The notes under the pieces are model-generated. The model was given only the letters and a program-made list of their open reading frames with translations. It made no database searches and was not told the DNA's origin. Source: Knoellia remsis (lineage in GTDB: Bacteria > Actinomycetota > Actinomycetes > Actinomycetales > Dermatophilaceae). From it: a stretch of DNA of 64,000 bases. The stretch covers positions 62,001 to 126,000 of the forward strand of contig NZ_PVTI01000002.1 in assembly GCF_003002895.1 (NCBI RefSeq). Direction: 5' to 3'. Made by a program: the position numbers and the translations under genes. Below are positions 1 to 8,936 of this stretch, piece by piece (within the stretch, counting starts at the first letter, position 1; every line of letters begins with the position of its first letter).

Positions 1-1
1 G

Positions 2-229
2 GTCGCCGACCTCGACTACCCCGAGGACTCGACCGCGGACACCGACATGAACGTCGTCATGACTGGGAGCGGAAGCTTCGTCGAAGTCCAAGGGACTGCC
101 GAGGGAGCCGGCGCGGCTTTCGACCGCGGCCTACTCGATCAGCTGCTCGACCTGGCCACCGCCGCGTGCGCTGACCTCACCCAGCGTCAGCAGGCATCCC
201 TCGCAGAGCCTGTGCGGGAACGCGCATGA
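2..229 (+). CDS. rph: Ribonuclease PH, C-terminal part (5' end outside window)
   Basis: Phosphorolytic 3'-5' exoribonuclease that trims tRNA 3' ends in the cytoplasm. Only the last 75 codons are present. They carry the diagnostic [15 protein letters not shown] block (active-site aspartates) followed by VVMTG and [10 protein letters not shown], which are typical of the RNase PH C-terminal half. The reading frame enters from the left edge. The stop codon overlaps the start of rdgB by 4 nt (ATGA), the usual actinobacterial rph-rdgB arrangement. Confidence 0.95.
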   Translation, partial: VADLDYPEDSTADTDMNVVMTGSGSFVEVQGTAEGAGAAFDRGLLDQLLDLATAACADLTQRQQASLAEPVRERA

Positions 230-879
230 CGGAGCGTCGCCATCGTCTTGTGCTCGCCACGCACAACGAGCACAAGGTCCACGAGCTCGAACAGATCCTC
301 GGGGACCTCGTTGACGATCTGGGACTCGAGATCGTCTCTGCGGCCGCGTTCCCCGACGTGCCCGAGACTCCGGAGACCGAGGTGACCTTCGTCGGCAACG
401 CCCGGCTCAAGGCCGCTGCGCTTGCCTCCGCCACGGGCCTGCCTGCCGTGGCCGACGACTCTGGTCTTGCTGTCGACGTACTCGGAGGCTCACCGGGGGT
501 CTTCTCCGCGCGCTGGTCGGGTTCGACAAGCGGCGCTGCCGCGACACGCCACCAGCGCGACGCTGCCAACCTCGCGCTACTGCTCGAGCAGGTCTCCGAC
601 GTCCCGGATGCCCACCGCGGCGCCGCCTTTCGCTGCGCCGCGGTGCTCGTCATGCCCGACGGTCGCGAGGAGATCGCGGAGGGTGAGGTGCGCGGCCACC
701 TGATCCGTGCGCCGCGCGGCACCAACGGATTCGGCTACGACCCTGCCTTCGTGCCCGAAGGCGACAATCGCACCTTGGCCGAGTACAGCGATGCCGAGAA
801 GAACGCCATATCTCACCGTGGCCGTGCGTTCCGTGAGCTCTCACCCCGCCTCGCCGACGCGTTGCGGCCCCTCGGGTAG
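226..879 (+). CDS. rdgB: RdgB/HAM1 non-canonical purine NTP pyrophosphatase
   Basis: Hydrolyses dITP, XTP and ITP to monophosphates, keeping deaminated purines out of nucleic acid. It is 217 residues, close to the usual ~200. Visible family motifs are [14 protein letters not shown] near the N-terminus (substrate-binding TxN-K), [11 protein letters not shown] and PGVFSARW in the middle, and [15 protein letters not shown] followed by [11 protein letters not shown] near the C-terminus. The ATG overlaps the rph stop (ATGA), so translation is coupled. Confidence 0.95.
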   Translation: MTERRHRLVLATHNEHKVHELEQILGDLVDDLGLEIVSAAAFPDVPETPETEVTFVGNARLKAAALASATGLPAVADDSGLAVDVLGGSPGVFSARWSGSTSGAAATRHQRDAANLALLLEQVSDVPDAHRGAAFRCAAVLVMPDGREEIAEGEVRGHLIRAPRGTNGFGYDPAFVPEGDNRTLAEYSDAEKNAISHRGRAFRELSPRLADALRPLG

Positions 880-885
880 GTCCAA

Positions 886-1749
886 GTGCGGGCCGGACTC
901 CGTCGTGCAGTGGATCGCGTTGTGCGACGTGGCCAGCGGAAGGTGCTCTGGACCCAACAGACGGCGGGCCTGGGCAACTTCCTGTACGACTGGATGCACG
1001 CGCACCACTGGCGTGCTCGCGACCTCGACATCGTCAGCCTGCGCACGCCCAAGATGCGTCCGTGGCTCCCGGTCTTCGGCGCACCAGCCATGGAGCTCAC
1101 GGTCGAGCCAGAAGATGTGCGGCGCACCGACCGGATCGAGAAGGGGCTCTACTCGGAGTGGGGCGTCGCCTTCGACGAGTCGAACCTCGACGAGTTCATC
1201 CGCGGCTTCATCGAACCGACAGGAGTCATCGCACCGGAACGAGTGCCGGAGTCACACCGATTGACCGACGCAGATGTGCTGATCAACGTGCGGCGCGGTG
1301 ACTACGTCAGCAGCGCCGCCAACCGACTCAACTACTCGTTCGACCTCGACGAATACCTCACCGCCGCACTGACCCGCAGCCGTGAGGGCGGGGGAGCGAT
1401 CGAACGGATTCACGTCGTCTCAGACGGGATCGACTGGTGTGTCGACCACCTGGGCTGGCTCGATCAGCACGCTGATCGGCTGACGTTCGAGACCGATGGC
1501 CTCCCACCGGAGACCCACTTGGCGATCGTGGCGAACGCGCCGCGCCTGATCCTCGCCAACTCGACCTTCTCCTACTGGGGCGGCTACCTCAGTTCATGGC
1601 GCACACGGCGCCCGGAGTGGATCGTGGCGCCGTGGTTCCACATCAGAGATGAGGCCGACGGTGCCGCATGGCAGCTTGACCCGCGATGGAGCATCGTGCA
1701 GGACATCCCGAGCCATTGGGCTCCTGTCACCGATCCGGTGTCCGAGTGA
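886..1749 (+). CDS. GT11-like glycosyltransferase (alpha-1,2-fucosyltransferase family), first copy
   Basis: Probable nucleotide-sugar glycosyltransferase for a cell-surface glycan. The 287-residue product has the GT11 signatures: an INVRRGDY donor-binding block (about residue 132), a HVVSDGIDWC block and LANSTFSYWGGYLSSW near the C-terminus. The family transfers fucose (alpha-1,2) or related deoxysugars, but the substrate here cannot be read from sequence. It starts with GTG 6 nt after rdgB, and its stop overlaps the next gene (GTGA), which is a paralogue of the same family. It opens the glycan cluster that runs to about 8.8 kb. Confidence 0.75.
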   Translation: MRAGLRRAVDRVVRRGQRKVLWTQQTAGLGNFLYDWMHAHHWRARDLDIVSLRTPKMRPWLPVFGAPAMELTVEPEDVRRTDRIEKGLYSEWGVAFDESNLDEFIRGFIEPTGVIAPERVPESHRLTDADVLINVRRGDYVSSAANRLNYSFDLDEYLTAALTRSREGGGAIERIHVVSDGIDWCVDHLGWLDQHADRLTFETDGLPPETHLAIVANAPRLILANSTFSYWGGYLSSWRTRRPEWIVAPWFHIRDEADGAAWQLDPRWSIVQDIPSHWAPVTDPVSE

Positions 1750-2645
1750 AAGCCATCGTGCGTGACGCCGCCTCCGCAGTGCTCTCACCGGTGCGGCGAC
1801 GGCTGGGCCGGCGCGACGTCAACTGGACCCCGGACTTCATGGGATTCGGCAACCAGCTCTACCTCTGGTGCTGGGCACACGAGCGGCGCGGCCAGCATCC
1901 CGAGCCGCGGGTGCTCATCAACGAGCGCACCCGCCCGTGGCTCCTGGAGATCCCGGCCTTCTCCGAGAGGTTCCTCATCGAGCCCGACGAGGTGCACTTC
2001 CTCGACCAGCGCCACGACCACTGGGCTCACAAGCAGGCCGAGAGCGGATATGCCCAGGGCTTCTCGCCCCAAGCGCGCTCCGCGTTCATCCGGGATGGAC
2101 TCATGCCCGAGCCGCTCCTCGCCGGGGTGACCAACTCGGACCTCGCCAGCGACACCGTCCTCACGGTCAACGTGCGTCGCGGCGACTACTACTCGGTCGC
2201 CGCGCACCGGAGCTGGTTCGCCATCGACCTCGCGGCCTACGTGGATCAGGCGGTTCGACGCTCCATCGTGCGTGACGGCGAGGTGCAGCGCATCCACGTC
2301 GTGTCCGACGACCAGCAGTGGTGTCGAGACCACCTGCCGTTCCTCTGGGCGGCTGCCGAGGAGGTGACCTTCGCGCCCGACACGGACACCGCTGCCCAGA
2401 ACTTCCGGGATATCTGCGGATCGCGACGACTCGTGATCTCGAACTCGACCTTCTCGCTCTGGGGTGCCTTCGTCAGCCGCACGGTCCACGGCCAGAACCC
2501 CGGCATGATCTGGGCCCCGGCGTTCTTCCAGAGCACCTATCCGCCGGGCCGCTGCGTGGAGTACGACGCCGACTTCTCGTTCGTCGACGAGCTCCCCGAC
2601 GGCTGGCAGCCACAGTGGGTCTTGGACGGTCGCGCACGCCCCTGA
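1746..2645 (+). CDS. GT11-like glycosyltransferase, second tandem copy
   Basis: A 299-residue paralogue of the preceding gene, sharing the VNVRRGDYYS, HVVSDDQQWC and SNSTFSLWGAFVSR motifs and the MGFGNQLYLWCWAHE opening block. The GTG start at 1746 makes a 4-nt GTGA overlap with the upstream stop. The open frame extends further upstream, but that would overlap the paralogue by 60 nt, so the coupled start is preferred. The tandem pair suggests duplication with divergence in acceptor or linkage specificity, which is inference. Confidence 0.75.
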   Translation: MKAIVRDAASAVLSPVRRRLGRRDVNWTPDFMGFGNQLYLWCWAHERRGQHPEPRVLINERTRPWLLEIPAFSERFLIEPDEVHFLDQRHDHWAHKQAESGYAQGFSPQARSAFIRDGLMPEPLLAGVTNSDLASDTVLTVNVRRGDYYSVAAHRSWFAIDLAAYVDQAVRRSIVRDGEVQRIHVVSDDQQWCRDHLPFLWAAAEEVTFAPDTDTAAQNFRDICGSRRLVISNSTFSLWGAFVSRTVHGQNPGMIWAPAFFQSTYPPGRCVEYDADFSFVDELPDGWQPQWVLDGRARP

Positions 2646-2726
2646 CCGCCTCAGGTCCGGGAAGCGCTGATGGCGGAACCGCTGACTGGTTAACCTTGGC
2701 CCGAATCCGAGAGGGGAGTGCGCAAC

Positions 2727-3347
2727 GTGAAGCGACTGGTGATCGCGCCGCACATGGACGACGAGTCCATGGGCTGCGGCGGGCTCATGGCGAAGTACCC
2801 CGACGAGTGCGTCGTCGCCACCGTCACCGACAGCGGCCCCACCCGCGCGGCCGAGCACGCCGAGGCGATGCGGATCCTCGGCGTGACCGACAGCCGCAAC
2901 CTCGGCTTCGAGGACGGCGTCACCGACCAGCACATGACTGAGCTCGTCGCCGCCCTCGACGCCGTCATGGCCCACGTGCGCCCCGACGAGGTCTACCTGC
3001 CGTTCCCGTCGCTGCACCAGGACCACATCGCCGTCTACGAGGCCGGCATGCGCTCGGCCCGGGTTTCCATGTCGGCCGATCACCACTTCCCGCCGAGCGT
3101 CCTCGTCTACGACATCGCCGCCTACGACGTGAACCTCTACCCGAGCGACCTGCGCTGGAACGTCTTCGAGGACCTCACCGAAGACCAGGTGACCAAGAAG
3201 GCGCTCGCGTGCACGGCATACCAGTCCGAGATCCCGACGGAGATCCACCCGATCAACTCCGTCAAGCAGCTCGCCGCGGCGGCCGGACTCGTCCGGCTCA
3301 TGGCCTACGCCGAGCAATACGCGCTCGTCCGACAGGTGCGCCGGTGA
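2727..3347 (+). CDS. PIG-L (LmbE-like) zinc N-deacetylase
   Basis: Predicted metal-dependent deacetylase of an N-acetylated sugar or pseudo-sugar. The HMDDES zinc/catalytic motif lies within the first 15 residues, followed by MGCGG; a later LHQDH supplies the third metal ligand region. I place the start at GTG 2727 because GAGGGGAG at 2711-2718 is correctly spaced from it, whereas GTG 2718 would sit on top of the RBS. The stop overlaps the next gene (GTGA). Coupling with a WbqC-like gene suggests the two modify one sugar in sequence: an amine is exposed and then decorated (inference). Confidence 0.85.
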   Translation: MKRLVIAPHMDDESMGCGGLMAKYPDECVVATVTDSGPTRAAEHAEAMRILGVTDSRNLGFEDGVTDQHMTELVAALDAVMAHVRPDEVYLPFPSLHQDHIAVYEAGMRSARVSMSADHHFPPSVLVYDIAAYDVNLYPSDLRWNVFEDLTEDQVTKKALACTAYQSEIPTEIHPINSVKQLAAAAGLVRLMAYAEQYALVRQVRR

Positions 3348-3991
3348 AGGCCGCGATCCACCAGCCCGACCTGCTGCCGTGGTCGGGGTTCTGGTTCAAG
3401 ATGGTCAATTGCGACCGCTTCGTCCTCGCCGTCCACGACCAGCTGCAGAAGCACTGGGTCCAGCGCCGCGTCATGATGCGCGAGACGTGGGTGACCTTGC
3501 CGCTCGTCGGCAAGCCGCACCTCGTGCCCATCAACACCGTCGAGGTCAAGGACGGCTGGCAGCAGCACCTCGTCGACTCCATCACCGGCCGCTACACCGG
3601 CGCGCGGCACTGGAAGGACCGCGGCCCCGACCTGCTCGACCGCATCACCTCCGTTGAGGCCACCAACCTCGCCGATATCAACATTGCCCTCATCGAGCAG
3701 ATCCGCGACCTGCTCGGCATCACGACCGAGCTCGTCGTCCCGCCGCCGCCGAAGCAGGCCGGGCTTGAACGCGTCCTCGAGGTCCTCGTCGACCAGGGCG
3801 CGACGTCGTACCTCTCCGGCACCGGCGCCCGCGACTACATCCGCGACGAAGGGCAGGCCCGCTTCGACGAGCTCGGCATCGAGCTCGTCTGGTCGGACCA
3901 CGAGAAGACGACCGGCGACTCGATCGTCACCGTCCTCATGGACCACGACGACCCGATGGAGATCATCTCGCTGCGCCACGGAGGCGATTGA
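3344..3991 (+). CDS. WbqC-like family protein
   Basis: The 215-residue protein begins KAAIHQPDLLPWSGFWFKM, the hallmark N-terminus of the WbqC-like family found in O-antigen and exopolysaccharide clusters. A central PINTVEVK and a later TSYLSGTGARDY block also fit. The biochemical reaction of the family is not firmly established; an acyl- or aminoacyl-type modification of an amino sugar is often inferred. It is translationally coupled to the PIG-L gene. Its last 29 bp overlap the end of the convergent glycosyltransferase gene. Confidence 0.8.
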   Translation: MKAAIHQPDLLPWSGFWFKMVNCDRFVLAVHDQLQKHWVQRRVMMRETWVTLPLVGKPHLVPINTVEVKDGWQQHLVDSITGRYTGARHWKDRGPDLLDRITSVEATNLADINIALIEQIRDLLGITTELVVPPPPKQAGLERVLEVLVDQGATSYLSGTGARDYIRDEGQARFDELGIELVWSDHEKTTGDSIVTVLMDHDDPMEIISLRHGGD

Positions 3992-5048
3992 CGCCTCGCC
4001 GTGCGAGGCGACGGGCACCGACGTATGCCGCGCCGGCGCGCCCGCCACGCGGACCGTGTGCCATGTAGTGCTCCAACGTCACCGGCGCCTCGATGAGAGC
4101 CGGTGACCCGGGCGCCAGCACCGACTCGAAGGCACGAGCCAGCGCGTCACGAACTTCCTTGGGGGAGTAGCGCGCCCGCACCAGCTCATGGCCGCGGTCC
4201 ACCGGCACCTGCCACGCCGCCCGGTCCGCGTCGAACAGCTCCATCGACGCCAGCGTCGCGTCGCACATCCCCACGACGTCGGAGTCGAGGATCACCGCAC
4301 CCGTCTCGGGCGTGAGGTACTCCTTCGCCCCGTCGCCGGTGAACCCGATCACGTGACACCCCGCCGCCATCGCCTCCGCCCCCGGCAGCCCCAGCCCCTC
4401 ACGCTCGGCACCGAAGAGGAAGATCGCCGACCGCCCCAGCTCCTCGGCGACCTGCGCCTGAGTCATGCCGTCGATGAGGACGACTTCCCAGTCGCCGAGC
4501 CGCCCCGAACGCCGGACGAGCTGCACCGCGCCGAGCAGGTCCTCGCGCCGCCGGCGGGGCATGAGTGCGATCCGCCGCTCCTTCTCACGCGGCACGAAGT
4601 AGTCCTCGATCTCGACCGGCACGTGGTGGATCGGGAAGCCCGGCGCGCACGCTCGCCGCAGGAACGTCACGATCGCGTCCGACACCCCGAGCACCCCGAC
4701 CGCCTGCGGCCAGCCCGGGTAGTCACCGCGCACGTCCCGCGTGAACGAGGCGTCGGCGAAGACGAAGTCCATGCCCTGGCACAGCATGACGAGCGGTACG
4801 CCCGGGTTGAGGAAGCTCCACTTCGACCCTCCCGTCTCCGGCACGACGAGGACGTCGCCCGGCGCCGCGGCGACCGTGCGCCCGGTCTCGACGGGAGCGG
4901 TGCTCGACCACTCGGCATACGCGAATCCCGGTGTGCCGTGCCAGACCCGGGCGTCGTGGCCGAGCGCGACCAGGTGCTCGACGTACTTGTAGATGACCTT
5001 GATCCCGCCGCTCGGCGAGGGCAGGTCGGGCGCCATGAACCGGATCAT
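3963..5048 (-). CDS. GT4-type glycosyltransferase
   Basis: A 361-residue protein with a GT-B layout. The N-terminal half starts with PDLPSPSGGIKVIYKY, a GG loop as in the acceptor domain. The C-terminal half has FLFGAEREGLGLPGAEAMAAG followed by VIGFTGDG, the EX7E-like donor-binding region of GT4 enzymes. It is probably retaining and cytoplasmic or membrane-associated, acting on surface polysaccharide. A good SD (AAGGAG on the minus strand near 5060) precedes the ATG. Sugar specificity is not readable. It is co-directional with the next GT4 gene, 27 bp away. Confidence 0.8.
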   Translation of the reverse strand: MIRFMAPDLPSPSGGIKVIYKYVEHLVALGHDARVWHGTPGFAYAEWSSTAPVETGRTVAAAPGDVLVVPETGGSKWSFLNPGVPLVMLCQGMDFVFADASFTRDVRGDYPGWPQAVGVLGVSDAIVTFLRRACAPGFPIHHVPVEIEDYFVPREKERRIALMPRRRREDLLGAVQLVRRSGRLGDWEVVLIDGMTQAQVAEELGRSAIFLFGAEREGLGLPGAEAMAAGCHVIGFTGDGAKEYLTPETGAVILDSDVVGMCDATLASMELFDADRAAWQVPVDRGHELVRARYSPKEVRDALARAFESVLAPGSPALIEAPVTLEHYMAHGPRGGRAGAAYVGARRLARRGVNRLRGAAR

Positions 5049-5075
5049 CAGCAGCTCCTTCGTGCGGGTCAGGCG

Positions 5076-6194
5076 TCACAGGAGAGAGGTGAGGTGCTCG
5101 ACCCGGCGCGCAGACGTCGTATCCACATCATGCTGGTCCATGAAGGCCAGGCCGGCCTCACGTCGAGCCGTCCACTGTGCCGGGTTGTCGAGGATATTCA
5201 CGGCGGCCCGCTCCAGGGCTGTGGCGTCGCTGGTCTGGACTGCCCAGCCCAGCCCGTGCCGACGCACGAGGGCCTTCAGGGCCGCGTTGTCGAAACCCAG
5301 CGGTGGGACGCCGCATCCCGCCGACTCCAGGTATGTTCCGCTCGGGTCGCCGAACGGGTGGGGAAGGACCATGAGGTCCACGTTGTCCCGGACGAAGGTC
5401 GTCCAGTCCGGGTCGAAGGGCAGGTGGCCACGAAAGGTCACCTCCTTGCCGGCAATCGCGCGCAGCTCGTCGAGCTGGGTACCCGTGCCGAGGACGGTGG
5501 TCTCGACGTCCACGCCGTGGCTCCTGAGTCGCGACGACAGCTCGATGGCGAAGCGCGGTCCCTTCGCGGCGATCAGGCGGCCGGAGAAGCACAGTCGCAC
5601 TGTCTGTCGCGGCGGGTTGCGCACGGCGGCGCGGGCGTCATCGAGGTGCTGACGCGTGATGCGGCTGTCGAAGTAGAGCAGGGCCGAGCGAGCGATCGAG
5701 GAGAACCTGTCGTGCGCGGGGTGGCCGTTGCACTGGACCCCGCGCACCCTGCGCACCAACGCGTCGGTCTCCCGTCCCTGGCGCCACGCACCGACGCGCG
5801 GGCGGGTGGACGAGACGACGTCTGCGCTCCGACTGTGTTCCGCGGCCAGCGCCTCGGGGGCGAACTCGAGGACCGGCACGAGTAGGTGCGGAACCGCCCC
5901 GAGCGCCGCCGTGGCAGGCAGGTAGGGCGCCAGGATGAGGTCCGGAAGAGGGCGCGTGGCCGCACCGAGGATGTGCTTGTCGGTGAAGACCTCGAACGGT
6001 AGGTCGCCCAGCCGATGCCACCTGTCGCTGACCCCCGCGCTGCTTGGCGGGCCGGGCACTGAGGCGGCGACCAACATTCCGGGCCAATGGTCGGCCAACC
6101 GGGTCAGACCCGACATCGTCTTGTCGTCGATGGCCACTCGACCCGCCTCGTCCACGGGCAGGACGCCTGGCAGAACCACGGACAGGGTGGGCAC
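5076..6194 (-). CDS. GT4-type glycosyltransferase
   Basis: A 372-residue protein whose C-terminal half has the GT-B donor domain pattern: CFSGRLIAAKGPRFAIEL, then TVLGTGTQLDELR, VTFRGHLPF, and LPHPFGDPSGTYLESAGCGVP (the EX7E region, with an unusual TYLESA in place of the common ALEAMA). The GTG start lies 7 nt after a minus-strand TAGGAT box, so the mRNA is probably leaderless. It is divergent from the next gene. Its role in surface glycan assembly is inferred from context. Confidence 0.75.
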   Translation of the reverse strand: MPTLSVVLPGVLPVDEAGRVAIDDKTMSGLTRLADHWPGMLVAASVPGPPSSAGVSDRWHRLGDLPFEVFTDKHILGAATRPLPDLILAPYLPATAALGAVPHLLVPVLEFAPEALAAEHSRSADVVSSTRPRVGAWRQGRETDALVRRVRGVQCNGHPAHDRFSSIARSALLYFDSRITRQHLDDARAAVRNPPRQTVRLCFSGRLIAAKGPRFAIELSSRLRSHGVDVETTVLGTGTQLDELRAIAGKEVTFRGHLPFDPDWTTFVRDNVDLMVLPHPFGDPSGTYLESAGCGVPPLGFDNAALKALVRRHGLGWAVQTSDATALERAAVNILDNPAQWTARREAGLAFMDQHDVDTTSARRVEHLTSLL

Positions 6195-6201
6195 GAGCGC
6201 G

Positions 6202-6207
6202 ATCCTA
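6202..6207 (-). promoter_or_regulatory. -10 box of leaderless promoter (GT4 gene)
   Basis: On the minus strand this reads TAGGAT. It ends 7 nt before the GTG of the glycosyltransferase starting at 6194, the spacing expected if transcription starts on the start codon. No clear -35 is seen. Confidence 0.45.
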
Positions 6208-6243
6208 GGTCAGTACGCGGTCGCAGCATGCGAGCATGTGCGC

Positions 6244-7446
6244 GTGAGGGAACAGCGCATCGTGATGCTCGCGTACGTGCTCCCTCACGACGCGGTCCCG
6301 CATGCGGGCGGCCGATACGTTGCTGCGGTTCACGAGTTCGTCTCGCGTCACCACGACGTCATGCTGTTGACGGCCGACACGACCGTCAACCGTCGCGCCG
6401 CGCAGATGGCCGGTGCTCCCCGTCACCAGCTGGTCACCGTTCGCGGGCCGCTGGGTTGGTTGACCACCAACGTGGACCGATGGTGGCGCCGGCTGGACCC
6501 GGGGGCTCCGTACCTGCCCTACGCGGTGGGTCTCCTGATCTCGTCGGCAGCGCGATCAGCCCTCCGGGAGGCCGACATCGTTGATCTCCAATGGGAGGAC
6601 TCGATCCGGTTGGCGCCCTTGGTACGCCAACTCAGTCCCCACGCCCGGGTCGTCGGGACCTTCCACGATGTCCAGTCGCAGAGCTTCGCCCGTGAACCAA
6701 GAAGGGGCAGATGGTCCCGGGTGTACTGGCGTGCACAGACAGCGCTGGCACGTCGACGCGAGCGACGCCTCGTCCGGCAGCTCGACACCGCACTCACCTT
6801 CAGTGCCAAGGACGCTGCGCTGCTCGGCTCGCCGGCGAACCTCACGGTGGTCCGGCCCCCCTTGGGTGCAGCCGTCGCGCAACCGAGCAACTCGGGAGAG
6901 CTCGTGACGGGGGCTGGCTCCGACGGTGCCGTCGTGTTCGTCTCGTACCTGGCCCGCGTGGAGAACGCGCGGGCGGCGGCATGGCTCCTCGAGGAGATCT
7001 GGCCGCTCGTGCGAGAACAGCTGTCCACGGCGCGGTTGCGCATCGTGGGTGGCGGGGCGTCAGCACATCTCGTGGCGATGGTCGATCGGGTGGAGGGCGC
7101 CGAGCTGACCGGTTTCGTGGCCTCTCTCGATGAGGTCTACGCCGGGGCAGGGGCGTGCGTCGTTCCGCTGCGTGAGGGTGCCGGAGTGAAGTTCAAGGTT
7201 GTCGAGGCCTTGCTGCATGCCGTGCCGACGGTGACCACGACGGTGGGCGCAGAGGGCATCGACGGGCCGGACCTGTTCGCTGCCGTGACCGACGACCCGG
7301 CCCTCATGGCCGCCGCGCTGGTTCAGGCACTTACCGACCCGACGTCACAGCTCGCCCGATGGCGTCGGGCGCAGGCCTGGGCCGAGCGTGCCTTTGGCAG
7401 TGACCAGTTCGAGGACGAGATTGCGTCCGCATACGGCTTGACGTGA
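6244..7446 (+). CDS. GT4-type glycosyltransferase (PslH/EpsH-like)
   Basis: About 400 residues. The N-terminal half begins MLAYVLPHDAVPHAGGRYV, with a GG donor/acceptor loop. The C-terminal half contains VFVSYLARVENARAAAWLLEE, RLRIVGGGAS, and CVVPLREGAGVKFKVVEALL, which is typical of polysaccharide GT4 enzymes. The open frame extends upstream through the divergent gene. GTG 6244 is the first start clear of that gene; GTG 6262 and ATG 6265 are alternatives. The stop overlaps the following gene (GTGA). Start confidence is moderate, family confidence good. Confidence 0.75.
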   Translation: MREQRIVMLAYVLPHDAVPHAGGRYVAAVHEFVSRHHDVMLLTADTTVNRRAAQMAGAPRHQLVTVRGPLGWLTTNVDRWWRRLDPGAPYLPYAVGLLISSAARSALREADIVDLQWEDSIRLAPLVRQLSPHARVVGTFHDVQSQSFAREPRRGRWSRVYWRAQTALARRRERRLVRQLDTALTFSAKDAALLGSPANLTVVRPPLGAAVAQPSNSGELVTGAGSDGAVVFVSYLARVENARAAAWLLEEIWPLVREQLSTARLRIVGGGASAHLVAMVDRVEGAELTGFVASLDEVYAGAGACVVPLREGAGVKFKVVEALLHAVPTVTTTVGAEGIDGPDLFAAVTDDPALMAAALVQALTDPTSQLARWRRAQAWAERAFGSDQFEDEIASAYGLT

Positions 7447-8768
7447 CGGCGGGGATCACGTCGACCTGCTCCCGCGGTCGACTACCGGTTCGGTACTGCT
7501 TGAATGTGGACGTGCGCGCCCGGCTGAAGCTTTCTCCCGCCCAGAGCCGGCTTTTCCTGTGGGCCGGCGTGCTGGCGTCCACCGCTGCGTTCGCGAGGAT
7601 GGTGCGGTCCGACTGGCTGCTCGCGCAGTCGTTCAACGTGGGGGTGGCCGGAGACATCTCGGTCTATCAGGGCGCGTTGCAGAACTGGCGTGATGGTGGG
7701 GCCCTCTACGAGTGGGAGAACGGAGCCGGGTTCGGCTTCACCTACCCACCATTCGCCGCCATCGTGATGACCCCTGTGACCTGGCTGGATCCCGAACGCT
7801 TGGGCGACATCTGGACGGTTCTGGACCTGCTGTTTGCCGGTGTTCTCGTGGCCTTGATCTTTCGAGCGTCCCAGCTCGCGTGGGGGCGTGTTGGCACATT
7901 GGCGGCCTATCTCGCCGCGGTGGCCATGTTCCTTGGGAGCTCTCAGTTCCAGTCCGAGATCATCAACGGCCAGGTCAACGTCGTGCTCGCTCTGTTGATC
8001 GTGTTGGACCTTGGCGCCTCTGTGCCAGAGCGATGGCGCGGTGTTCTGACGGGTGTGGCGGCAGCAATCAAGCTGACGCCCTTGGTCGCCATTGCGTGGT
8101 TGGTGCTGACGCGCCAATGGCGATCAGCGGCGCTGGCGTCGTTCTCCTTCATCGGGCTAGGGGCCTTGGCATGGCTGGTCTATCCGGACGTCTCGAAGGA
8201 GTTCTGGACCCGAGCAGTGCTGGACACCGGTCGCGTCGGGCGGCCCGATCTGCCGGCCAACGCGTCCGTCTTCGGTGTCCTGTCGCGGGCGGGTCTGGAG
8301 GGCCTGCCTCGAACCGTGCTGTGGCTGACCCTCGGCACGGCGCTCGTCCTCGCCGCCTTCTATCGCGCCGAGCAGGCACGGCGGCGAGGTGACCACATCT
8401 CCGCGGCCATTCTTGTCATGTGCGCTGCTGTGCTGGCCTCGCCCATTTCGTGGCCGCACCACCAGATCTGGCTTCCGCTGGCGGGTATCGCGCTGATCCT
8501 GCATCGAGGCTGGCGCGTCAAGCTGTCAGGCGCTGTCGTCCTCGTGTTCTGTGTTCTGCACATCCCCCTCAGTCGGGCGTTCGACCAGGCCGGCCCGTTC
8601 ACCGGGGCGCTCGACTCCATCGACTTCATGATGTTCGCCATGATCTGTGTGCTCGGCCTGGGGTCGCGGGACATCGATCGCGACGGGCCGGCAACGCGCG
8701 AGGACGGCATACGGACAGGCGGCGTTCGCCGACGCGATCCGCACCGCCTACAGCTGGAGGGACCCTGA
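7443..8768 (+). CDS. GT87/DUF2029 polyprenyl-phosphate-mannose-type membrane glycosyltransferase
   Basis: Multi-pass GT-C enzyme, 441 residues with about ten hydrophobic segments. After the first segment comes DISVYQGAL (acidic catalytic loop), then FTYPPFAAI, and NGQVNVVLALLIV, which is the NGQ motif of the DUF2029/PimE-like family. These enzymes add mannose or arabinose from polyprenyl-phosphate donors on the outer membrane face. The GTG at 7443 overlaps the upstream stop (GTGA); TTG 7500 is an alternative that would remove 19 residues. It ends the glycan cluster. Confidence 0.8.
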   Translation: MTAGITSTCSRGRLPVRYCLNVDVRARLKLSPAQSRLFLWAGVLASTAAFARMVRSDWLLAQSFNVGVAGDISVYQGALQNWRDGGALYEWENGAGFGFTYPPFAAIVMTPVTWLDPERLGDIWTVLDLLFAGVLVALIFRASQLAWGRVGTLAAYLAAVAMFLGSSQFQSEIINGQVNVVLALLIVLDLGASVPERWRGVLTGVAAAIKLTPLVAIAWLVLTRQWRSAALASFSFIGLGALAWLVYPDVSKEFWTRAVLDTGRVGRPDLPANASVFGVLSRAGLEGLPRTVLWLTLGTALVLAAFYRAEQARRRGDHISAAILVMCAAVLASPISWPHHQIWLPLAGIALILHRGWRVKLSGAVVLVFCVLHIPLSRAFDQAGPFTGALDSIDFMMFAMICVLGLGSRDIDRDGPATREDGIRTGGVRRRDPHRLQLEGP

Positions 8769-8794
8769 CACACCGCAGTTACAGTGACCACTAC

Positions 8795-8876
8795 GCGCGA
8801 GTGGCGGAACTGGCAGACGCGCCAGATTTAGGTTCTGGTGCCTTCGGGTGTGCGGGTTCGAGTCCCGCCTCGCGCA
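8795..8876 (+). tRNA. tRNA-Leu (anticodon UAG)
   Basis: An 82-nt class II tRNA. The acceptor stem GCGCGAG pairs with CTCGCGC, the anticodon stem CCAGA/TCTGG encloses loop TTTAGGT (anticodon TAG), there is a long variable arm with a TTCG loop, and the T arm is GCGGG-TTCGAGT-CCCGC. CCA is not encoded. A TACAGT box at 8780-8785 is a plausible -10. Confidence 0.95.
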
Positions 8877-8936
8877 CAACCCGGCTCGGGCCCGCTGATA
8901 GTTTGGCGCGAGCCGAGACGAACCAGGAGAGCAGCG

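Noticed and set aside
5935-6243. Upstream extension of the GT4 gene beginning at 6244
   Set aside because: It would overlap the divergent GT4 gene by more than 200 bp, in sequence that is coding on the other strand.
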